DNA of 64,000 nt from Selaginella moellendorffii (taxonomy: Eukaryota > Streptophyta > Lycopodiopsida > Selaginellales > Selaginellaceae). The position numbers were made by a program, and so were the translations under genes. Below are positions 35,006 through 43,787 of the stretch, piece by piece. Location: NCBI RefSeq assembly GCF_000143415.4, contig NW_003314287.1, positions 751,160 through 815,159 of the forward strand, in the 5' to 3' direction. Each line of letters starts with the position of its first letter. Position 1 is the stretch's first letter. Below the pieces are notes generated by a model that had not been told where the DNA came from, did not search any database, and saw only the letters and a list, made by a program, of their open reading frames with translations.

Positions 35006-36540
35006 TTAAATAAATACATGCCATCTCAGACTGTTATTTTTTGCCTCCAACCTATACAATAATCTTGGAATTTCATCACTCTCCACACTATCAGGATTTA
35101 AACCCAATAGTAATGCCATCTCTTCTCTAATACGTCCACGCTCATATTCAGTGGTCGAAGAACCCATCCGGTTGAGCAGATTATGGAGATGCTGATAGTG
35201 CTTGGCTAGACAATATACATGCCATAAATGATGACTGGTGTCTGTCCGATCAAATGGCTTCTGATATACCGTTCCATCTGCCATTTGGTTGATTTCTGCA
35301 GCCACCTCCTGGACTAGCCGGTTCTCTATCACCATCGCTCCAAGCCATTTTGCAAGGTCCCCCAGAACATACGGTTTCTTCTCCCTAGTTTCCATACTGC
35401 AAGAGATGGGGTGCACTGCATATGTGTGCGTGTTCGCTACAGTTTTAATCAGCGAGTCATCGATGATGAGGATTTCACTTGAGCTAGCAGTCCGGTTCAT
35501 CAGTACAGCCTCTGGCTTGACGAAGATGGGCTTGCTACCCCTCACATGGACCATAGTCAAGCAATCCTCCTGTGTTAGGAGAAAGTCAAATGGTAATATT
35601 ACTCGCGTCTGATCGTGCATCATCTGTAGCAACGTTAATGCATTGTGGCGCATCATGGATGTCCAAACTCCCAATTGCAAATTGAACCCGGCCCTCTGTT
35701 TTAAGTGTCGCATGGTCATTATTAGATCCCACAGTTTCTCCCGTGTGATTAATGTGAATCTGTCTCTTTTGACCAACTTGCGACCGCAGGCTTTGGAGGG
35801 TGCAATGACATTCGAGGACGAGCCACGCTCATGGGAGAAAAGGACACCGTTCAGATCAAAAATGATATAGTACCTTCGCCGTGACTCTGAAATGAAATGC
35901 GTCAGCATAAAAAATGGTACAAGTCAATTTTACCATCTACAATATTAGCAAATGGTGCTCCCGATGGTCGTTGAGAGGGTTTTGGTCGAGGAAACGTGAA
36001 GGGCGGAAATACTCTCCTTTGCAATGTGTGGTCAATCGCATCCGATGGCGTGTGGGCACATGCCATTTCAGCTGTAGACTCTGGTACAACTGGCTCAACA
36101 GTGGCATGGGGTGGTTCCGATGGCGTGTGATCACACGCCATTTCAGCTGGTGCCTCCGTTGGCAAAGTGGAGATGACCGAACAGGCAGCAGGGGCGGTGT
36201 AGGGAGGTTCCAACGGCGCGTAGTCAGACGATTGGGCACACGTTGAGTCCGTTGGAAATGAGGATACGACCGGCTCGGCGGCTGGGGCGGCCTCATGCGG
36301 GTCCAATGGTGCCTGGTCACCGTCAGTTGGATACGTGGACAAGATTGACTCAGTGGTATGGGCAGCATCAAGTGGAGCGTGGTCAGCTTGCTTGGCGTTG
36401 ATATGGATAGTAGCCTCCACCAGCTCTGATGACTCTTGCAGCCAAGTAGAGTCCACTGGCGGATCCATATGCATGTCCAAATATCTCCCTTCAATTGAGA
36501 TGGTATCCTCCCGTGCTACTAAAAACAAACTCATTAGCAC
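35006..36540 (-). CDS. FCP1/NLI-type HAD phosphatase-like protein (transposon passenger)
   Basis: Exon 36,540-35,934 joins exon 35,886-35,006 through a 47-nt intron (VD/ESRRRYYIIF, phase 1). The second exon has the HAD/FCP1 motif I as FDLNGVL, a GVWTSMM motif and IIDDSLIKT (motif III), then VHPISCS and a long helical C-terminus. The DLNG form, with Asn in place of the second Asp, is found in a plant-specific NLI-interacting-factor-like family (from memory) and may weaken catalysis. The N-terminal exon is Pro/Ala/Thr-rich, with about four imperfect repeats of (H/Y)APLxP...STxPTD, and two copies of the element's palindrome (36,045-36,066 and 36,120-36,141) are read as MACxHTPS. A TAG acceptor at 36,519 suggests a further 5' exon that I could not find, so the start is uncertain. 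It is probably a captured host gene. Confidence 0.65.
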
Positions 36541-36566
36541 ATTGAATCGACTATACTGTATTTATG

Positions 36567-37672
36567 TGAGACACAAAATCCCTAGGCCCCAAAGTAGAGC
36601 CGGAAGGGCGCCACATGGTAGTGGCCGAAGCGAGAGCCAAACGAGCGTAACACGTTTGGACCAAAAGCTCCGACTTGAAAAGTCAAGAGCGGGAGTGGAA
36701 CTCCCAACGAAGTGCTCGAGGAACGAGCACGAAGCGAGCAAAAGGCGAGGCTCCAAAAAGGGACCCAAAAGGACCAACACATGACACGTGGGAGTGTCCG
36801 AGATGGAGTCCGAAGTGGAGTCCGAGGTGGACCTGAGTTGGAGTCCGAAGTGGAGTCCGAGATGGACCCGAGATGGACCCGAAATGGAGTCCGAGATGGA
36901 GTCCGAGATGGACCCGAGATGGAGTCCGAGATGGAGTCCGAGATGGAGTCCGAGATGGACCCGAGATGGAGTCCGAGATGGAGTCCGAGATGGACCCGAG
37001 ATGGACCCGAAATGGAGTCTGAGATGGAGTCCGAGATGGACCCGAAATGGAGTCTGAGATGGAGTCCGAGATGGAGTCCGAGATGGACCCGAGATGGAGT
37101 CCGAGATGGAGTCCGAGATGGACCCGAGATGGACCCGAGATGGAGTCCGAGATGGAGTCCGAGATGGAGTCCGAGATGGAGTCCGAAGTCGAGACCGAGA
37201 CCGGGACCGAGACCGAGACCGAGACCGAGACCGGGACCGAGATCGGGACCGAGACCGAGACCGAGGCCGAGGCCGAGACCGAGCCCGAGCCCGAGTCCAA
37301 GTCCGAATCCGAATCCAAATCCGAGTCCGAGTCCGAGTCCGAGTTCGAGTCCGGAGCCTGAGAGGGTGAAAGCCCAAAGCGTTCGTCTCCCAGACCCTGG
37401 GGGGTTTGGTGAGCTCCAAAAGTATAGTAGGGGGAGGACTGCAGTGGAGCCAGTTTGGCCAGGAAAGGCTAGTTTGGCCCAGGAAAGCCAGACCCAGTGT
37501 TGGGTGATGAACTGACCACTGGGAAGTCCAAGACTAGAGTGAATACGGACCGACAAGCGGGGTAGCTTGGTGAAGTGTTCAAGAGCCGGCTCTAGTTCCC
37601 CCGGGAGATCGACTGGCCGATGCTCCCAGTACAAGTGTGGGTGGCACTACCTACTTGGATACCAGGAGTGGC
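36567..37672 (+). repeat. LTR-like block with (GAGTCCGAGATG)n simple-sequence array
   Basis: From about 36,800 to 37,355 the sequence is a dense array of GAGTCCGAGATG and GACCCGAGATG units grading into GAGACC and GAGTCC 6-mers. It is followed by GGTGAAAGCCCAAAGCGT, CTCCCAGACC, a G-run and CTCCAAAAGTATAGTAGGG, the same order of blocks as in the family 2 LTRs but in plus orientation. This suggests a solo LTR of a related family. Exact ends and target duplication could not be found. Large ORFs of alternating Asp/Ser/Glu peptides here are artefacts of the array. Confidence 0.6.
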
Positions 37673-40600
37673 TCAACGGAACCTCGCTCTAAGCCCATGG
37701 CTAGAGCATGACTGCCTGCTTTCACTCAGCCCTTGATCTGCAATGAATGGCATGAGCACACACGCCATAACCGCGAGGCATTACCTATCATCTTTTCGTT
37801 GCCCTTCTTCCTTTTCGAATCAAACACCTCTGATCTCGACGACTGTCCAACGTGCTTTCGCTTTTTATGACCACTGTCAGTTTGAGCTTGGCTGGTGCTT
37901 GCCTGTTTTGCCTTTGAAGAAGTGTCTCCTGCAAGGAATGGCATGAGACCACACGCCATTGCAAATATAATTTGTACCTCCTTTTTTCCTATTGCTTGTC
38001 TGTTTGTCCTTCTTCGATGCGCCACCAGTGCGCTTTTCAGTCCTCGTGTCTGAATATTCACAACGATCTATAATCAAAATGGCGTGAGGCCTCACGTGAC
38101 CTTACCTTGTGCAGGTTGTGAGCTCGGCCCAACATGGGTATCTTCAACAGTAGCTGTTAACGCCATTTCAGCATCTGGGGGTGGCCACGCTCCTACATAC
38201 AGAGCTTGTGAGATAACATTTAAACTTAAAGTGTGTACTCACCAGGTTCGCAGAGAAGATACTGTTTTTCTTCGGCAACTGTAATTATATACTCCATTGA
38301 AGTCACCTCTTCAATGGAGTTTGTCACCGCAACACACGGGACACCCTTGAGTAGTGCGGCTCGAAAGAATAGTCCACTGCAGTTGTACTCGACAACGCAT
38401 TTGCCCTTGGAGTCGGAAGCAGGTGACCCACCTGCTATTGCGTTGAAGACCCAGCTGAGCATTTCCCATGCTGCACCTGGAGCTTTCTTTGGATTCGAAA
38501 GCTCTATAGCCGTCTTCAGTTCCTCAGGCACGGGTAAATTGACCTCCCTCAGATCAATTCGATTGGCCTTGTCGAACGAAGCTGGGAAGTCACTCCAGTC
38601 CCACTCTGTTGCAGGACCAATAACAAGGGCGAGTGTAAAGATGCGGACATTCGTCGGTGTCTTCTTCTTAGCCATTATCCCATGGATCTCCCGCATCTCC
38701 TTGCCTTTCAACCGAGCTTTCACCTCGTTCAAGGCCTTCCAGAACTTGTGATAGGATTCGGAGTCGTAGATCATATAGTGGACTGAAGATTCCACCTCCG
38801 CAAGTCCCACCATTAAGTCAATGATGGAGCTGACTTCGTCTGCATGAGTGATCTCCTCGTTTGTGAAGTCCATCACACAAAAGATGTTCTTGACCTGCTC
38901 ATCTCCGCGGGAAACGATGCTCCTCCACCTTTGATCCTCATCCGAATTCAAGTATACCCGGTAAGGTTCTCGATAGGCCTCTGCTGCGGGGTCGAGCTGT
39001 TTCTGAAGCCGGCGGTCGACATCAATCTTAATGAAATTTGGATACTGATCCAACTTCTCAGCTTTACTTTTCGTGGCATCCCGTAGCAGATCGATGAACT
39101 TGGGGGCCCCCTTCACGTACTCGTCGATGTCTTCATTTGACAACTCCAGCGCTTCCATCATCTCTTGCGTGGTGTCGATGCTCACCCTCTCCACGGCCAC
39201 TTGCTCGAAGATCCAATCCTTCAATAGCGCACGAGCTCTCAGAGTCGTGCACAAGTCCTCGTATGTCACAATATGGCCGGGAGTCATTTTGGTCTTGTTG
39301 AAGACTACCTCACCACGTAGAAGAGCATTAGCCACTGTCAGAAGGTCGTCGTCGTCTAGAGACCACGAGAAACGCAAGGCGTTGAGCTTCAAATCATTGC
39401 GCTTCCGGCCGTCCTCCACACCCATTGAGTTTGGCAACTCCCCGTCATGGTACCTCCTCAGCACATCTACCCATTTGTCAAAAACAACTTTTGTCGCGAG
39501 TAGAATGTTATGGATGCTGAGTGTGTCATTGACCCCCAGTGTTTTCGAGAGAAGACTCGAGAATTCCTGCAATGGAAATGGCGTGAGGCCACATGCTATG
39601 CCACATGCAACGAGGCTTACCTGCCAGGCGCTAGTTGCTAGTGCACGTCCTTGTCCTGGTTTTTGTGGCTTCTTCAGTTGAACCCAAAGCTTCCGTGTTC
39701 GTGCCAATGTCTCGTGCAGACCCGATTTGTAGCACGTTTCTTGCTTGACATTCTGCGCGTGGGAGATGTATATGATAGATCGGAGGGGCGAGTTGCCTTT
39801 TATCAGGCGGACAACTCTTATCTTGAAGACTTTCTTCACCTCCTCGCCCACCATAATATCCACAACTATCTCTTGCATCGCCAAGCTAGAATGCTGCCCG
39901 GAGACGGCATAGAACCGGATGTTCTGATCGTCCAACACCTTCCTATTGATCAAGTCTGGAAACCTTGTCTCGCCCTTCATTGTTCGGTAGTAGGGGATCA
40001 CGTCTACGATGTCGGGTGTTATTGGACTTGCCAGCATCTTCTGCTTTAGTTTCTCCACCCACTCATCAGATACTAGCCTGTGGTTGTATTTGCTTTGGAT
40101 GTCAATACGGCTCACGTCGATTGTATATACTTTGTTGGAATAGTAACAAGTACTATTATCTGCGACGATTTTTGCTGCCTCTTCTTGCTCTTTCTGCTCT
40201 TTACGGCTCTTCTTTTTGGTAGGTGTAGTGTTCGAACCCGAGGCAATGGCATCACCGAGTAGCTTCTTTTTTGGAGGAGAGTCGGACGTCGACTTGAGCT
40301 TGACCACCCTTTTCTGCTTCGGGGTAGTTTCCAGATCGACCCCCTTCCCCTTCGCTTCGCGAACTGGAGGCACTCTCAACGGCTCAATGTTGGAATATAG
40401 TTTTTGAACATCGCCGTAGGTGAGGTCCGTGGATTCCATGTGATCTTCATAGACCTGCAGCGTCTTTGAAATTGTGGGCCTCCTGGACAACCTCTCCCTA
40501 GCTCCCTCTAGGAATTCCTCATAGCCGCTACCCCCCTCCGGGAAGACGCTAGGATGTGCAAGGTGGATCTTGAAGGCAGACGCTGTCTCTACCACAAGTG

Positions 40601-41150
40601 CCAGTCCGTATTCTTGCATGGAACTGCATGGAGTGTCTGTCACTTGGATGAGGATCCCCATGCATTCTTTTCTCCCACCATCTGTGTTGTACAGCCTCAG
40701 ATCCTCGCCTTCCATCCCAAAAGTCCAACTGGTGAGCTCCTCCCCCTTCTCTGCATCCACATTGACAGTGGCTGGAAGAAGAACGCAATTCCTCGCCTGT
40801 TCAGAAATGCACAACAATTAGAGCTGACAGATGAAAAGCTAGTAGCTGGAAATAACGTGAGGCCACACGCCATTCACCACTACATCAGATGTCTTGAGGC
40901 TGCATCCTAAGATGGCGTGAGGCTACACGCCATCTGTAACCGGACTGCACTCGAGAGCCCAATCGGTGCATGCCAATGTTGCTACTGAATGGCATGTGGC
41001 CTCATGCCATTTTCTACTTGGCCTAAGAGACTTACCATTTGAAGCCAAATGGAGGCGTGACAACCGGACTCGCTGGCGAATGTGCACTGTGTGTGCAGCG
41101 GATCGTAGCAGCAAGGCTACTCTGCCACTTACAGTTGGAGAGTGGCGCTG
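37673..41150 (-). CDS. Large ParB-like-domain protein with palindrome-bearing micro-introns (transposon passenger)
   Basis: Exons (minus): part ending at 41,036; 40,984-40,941; 40,906-40,878; 40,796-39,621; 39,566-38,243; 38,192-38,106; 38,067-37,978; 37,928-37,785; 37,737-37,673 (TGA). All phases agree. The central part has a basic linker (PPKKK, TPTKKKSRKEQKEQEE) and a ParB/Srx-like domain (VYTIDVSRIDIQSKYNHR, VEKLKQKML, FYAVSGQHSSLAMQE), where GQHSS resembles the GQHR signature. A long helical region of unknown function follows. The C-terminal exons are Ser/Lys-rich and nuclear-like (GHKKRKHVGQ). ParB-like domains bind or cut DNA in other systems; the function here is unknown. Introns are 34-81 nt and seven of eight hold the element's palindrome. 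The 54-nt intron 39,620-39,567 is in frame, so retention would keep the ORF. The 5' end is unresolved; the frame stays open upstream of 41,036 but no start was identified. Confidence 0.7.
38068..38105 (-). other. 38-nt candidate intron containing the palindrome
   Basis: GTAAG, palindrome (38,079-38,100, one arm degenerate), then TTTGATTATAG. Phase 1; removal gives QPAQ-D-RCEYSDT. The TTGAT just before the acceptor could act as the branch region. Confidence 0.65.
40907..40940 (-). other. 34-nt candidate spliceosomal intron made almost wholly of the palindrome
   Basis: GTTACAG, then the 22-bp palindrome, then CTTAG. Removal joins SRVQSG to CSLKTSDVV in frame (phase 1). At 34 nt it would be among the shortest plant introns; RNA evidence is needed because the donor GTTACAG is weak. 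Confidence 0.5.
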
Positions 41151-43301
41151 AAATCTCCCGGGACGCCAAGTGGGCTGCGTGTGGGTGGCGGAGTGGGCGG
41201 CGGAGTTGGCGGCGAAGTTACAAACTGGGTGTGTCTTGAAGTGGACGCCGATGCACACGAGCGCGATGCGAGCGCGAGTGTGATGCAAGCGCGAGTGAAC
41301 GCTGATGCACACGAGAAACCTGTAGAGAAGTGGGAGCGCGATGCGAGCGTGAGTGTGCGAGCGCGAGTACGAAGCAAAATGCAAAACCTAACCTCACACG
41401 CGCGAAATGTCACGACGGTTGGTAATCCTGCAACGTCATCATTCCTCGGACTTGGGCGCCACCATTAATTTCTGGATCGCCGCGCGCATACATACACGTG
41501 AAATCCAAAAGAAATCCGCAACGTTATCATTCCTCGGACTGCATGCACGCGAAATCCAAAAGAAAGATCATGATTGGGATATCATTTAATACCCTCGCTA
41601 TATTTATACCATGCATGATTGGATATTCCAAAGCATCTTGTATTTCCAAAAATGCCAGATGTTCAGCTAAATAAATTGTCAGAGGATTTGATGTGACGTT
41701 CAAGCGTGTGGGCTCATGCAATTTTGATCCCAAAAAATGCTCGGCGTCATCTGGCGTTATCTCTTGAATGGCGTGGGGCCGCATGCCATTTTCAGGAGCA
41801 CATAGGAGTATATTCCTAGAATATTCTGACACGCGCGAGATTGTTTTGAGTTTCCTGGAGATCCAACCGTTAGATCGCAACTAGATTTTACAGAATGGTA
41901 TACAATGTCCTTCTTGATGACCCTGCAAATAAGCATCTCGATCGGACACCACATGAGACCACACGAGCCTTACAATGTTTCAGGGGCATTTGCCATAGAT
42001 CCGACCGTTATTTTGCTCCAAGATTCTACAGTTTGGTGTGCATTGACCTTTCCATCGACATTGCAAAGGGACATCACAATCAGATGTGAAATCACAAGAA
42101 ACCAACTTCACTAACTCTGGTTTCACCAAGATCTACGTAAGGAGTTATGAAATGAAAGGACCCTCTCTATTGAAATGTGTTTATGGTCCTAGGGGCATTG
42201 TGACATATCAAAGGATTTTGCATCAAGTTCTGTATTTGCATGTTTATCAAGCTACTGAATTGCTAAACCCTAAATCCTAACCCTAAACATGTGGCAAATG
42301 CTGCGTGAAGAAAGATGCCCTTTCTGGGCAAATGTTGTAAGAGGTAGATGCCGAGCAGATGTATCTCAGGCTAGCGAAGGGGACAAACGAAAACTAGCTA
42401 TAAACATGACGGGATGCAAATAGATTACTAGGTTGGTCCTGTGAAAATCAAAAACCATAATTGAAAACATTGAAAATGCAAAAAGAAAGGTTTATAATAT
42501 TTTTGAATTTTAAGCAACCAAAGGAATGTAAGTAGGGCATGTGTTTGTAAGTTTAAAAATGCCTCAACCACTTAAATTCCCAAGTAAATAAAGCTGTTTC
42601 TATTTTTGGTACAGGTAAACTTTATAGCGTGTGGGCTCATGCAATTTTGAACCAAAAAATGCACCAAAAAATGCTCAACTAGCATTATTCTTTGAATGGC
42701 GTGTGGCCTTATATTGCCATAAATGGACGTACACACACAGCATAATTATTCCTTTACACGGCAAATAATCTTGGCGCGGATCGCTGACATGGCATGGCAA
42801 AGTTCGAATCACTGACATGGCATAGCTGGATCGAGGCAAGGACATAATGTGACAAAGTTCAACCTCCGACAGCAAAGTCTAGAAGCTACTTAGTTTGAAA
42901 TTTGTCAGAGGAATCATAAGATCTGGTTTGTCAGAGGATTTGATATGACGTTCAAGTGTGTGTTATTTTTGCATTCTCGAACTCATTCCTAGGTCTATCA
43001 TTTTTGTGCACCGTGTTCTTGGTTTCGCTGAGCGCAGTGAGCGCTGCTTGTGTAAGCGGCGTTGTGAGCTGTGGTTTATGCGTCTACAAGCGGTTGCGGC
43101 ATTGCGAGCGCCATTGCGAGCGGCAGTTTATGCGAGTGGCAGTTTGTGCGAGCGGCGCTATGAGCAGTTGCGGTGTTGCGAGCGGCGCTACGAGTAGTTG
43201 CGGTGTTGCTAGCGGCACTGTCTTTGGTGTGGCTACCGCTTCCTCTTGATATTCGGCACTTGTGCTTCCTGGTATGTTCACCATGGAATGGTTTAGGACC
43301 A
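41037..43301. other. Non-coding spacer with degenerate tandem repeats
   Basis: 41,150-41,390 has GCGAGCGYGAGTGTG-type degenerate units on top of a possible 5' exon of the ParB-like gene. 41,400-42,950 has no credible gene; two related stretches (GTGTGGGCTCATGCAATTTTGA at 41,705 and 42,628, split here only for reference) show internal duplication, and a telomere-like CCCTAAATCCTAACCCTAAA lies near 42,267-42,286. Confidence 0.5.
43030..43220 (+). repeat. GC-rich minisatellite (GCGAGCGGC units)
   Basis: Imperfect tandem units built from TTGCGAGCGGCGCTA and GAGYAGTTGCGGTG. No conserved ORF. It lies in the spacer upstream of the DDE-like gene. Confidence 0.7.
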
Positions 43302-43643
43302 CATTTAGAAATGGCATGAGGCCACATGCCATCTTGGGCCCTTGCAATTTCATGGCTAGGGTATTGTCATGTATGTTTTTACTTGCCTGCAGCTGTGTGT
43401 ATATCAAGATGGCATGAGGCCTCATGCCATCTTTGGCCCCTGCTAGCCTATTGCCATATTCCTTTTGCCTTGCTGCAACTGTATATATTTTTGTATGGGT
43501 GACTAGTCACGCACACATTTAGAAATGGCATGAGGCCACATGCCATCTTGGGCCCTTGCAATTTCATGGCTAGGGTATTGTCATGTATGTTTTTACTTGC
43601 CTGCAGCTGTGTGTATATCAAGATGGCATGAGGCCTCATGCCA
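43302..43643 (+). repeat. Tandem 214-bp duplication carrying two palindrome copies each
   Basis: 43,302-43,430 and 43,516-43,643 are nearly identical over about 128 bp (ACATTTAGAAATGGCATG through AGCTGTGTGTATATCAAG). Each holds one ACA-type and one CTC-type palindrome. This places five palindromes within 400 bp upstream of the DDE-like reading frame, a possible promoter or transposase-binding cluster. Confidence 0.85.
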
Positions 43644-43787
43644 ATTTTGTGAATGCGAAATTTCACGTGGGTGTCAATAGCATGTTTGAATAATGGCATG
43701 TGGCCTCATGCTATTTGGTATGTTATGATTTAGGCCATTCTCCAATCATTTTTTGTATGGTCTTAACTTCTTTTCTGCACTTTCAGA

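Noticed and set aside
36562-37634. Several long overlapping ORFs with Asp/Ser, Glu/Ser-Met or Arg/Thr-Pro repeats
   Set aside because: All are translations of the GAGTCCGAGATG simple-sequence array in different frames on both strands; no domain, no start context, and the array belongs to an LTR-like block.
40800-40817. TTG start codon of the ParB-like frame (MLCISEQ)
   Set aside because: A TAA directly precedes it; the segment is better explained as the end of an intron (acceptor GAACAG) because the upstream exon joins in phase.
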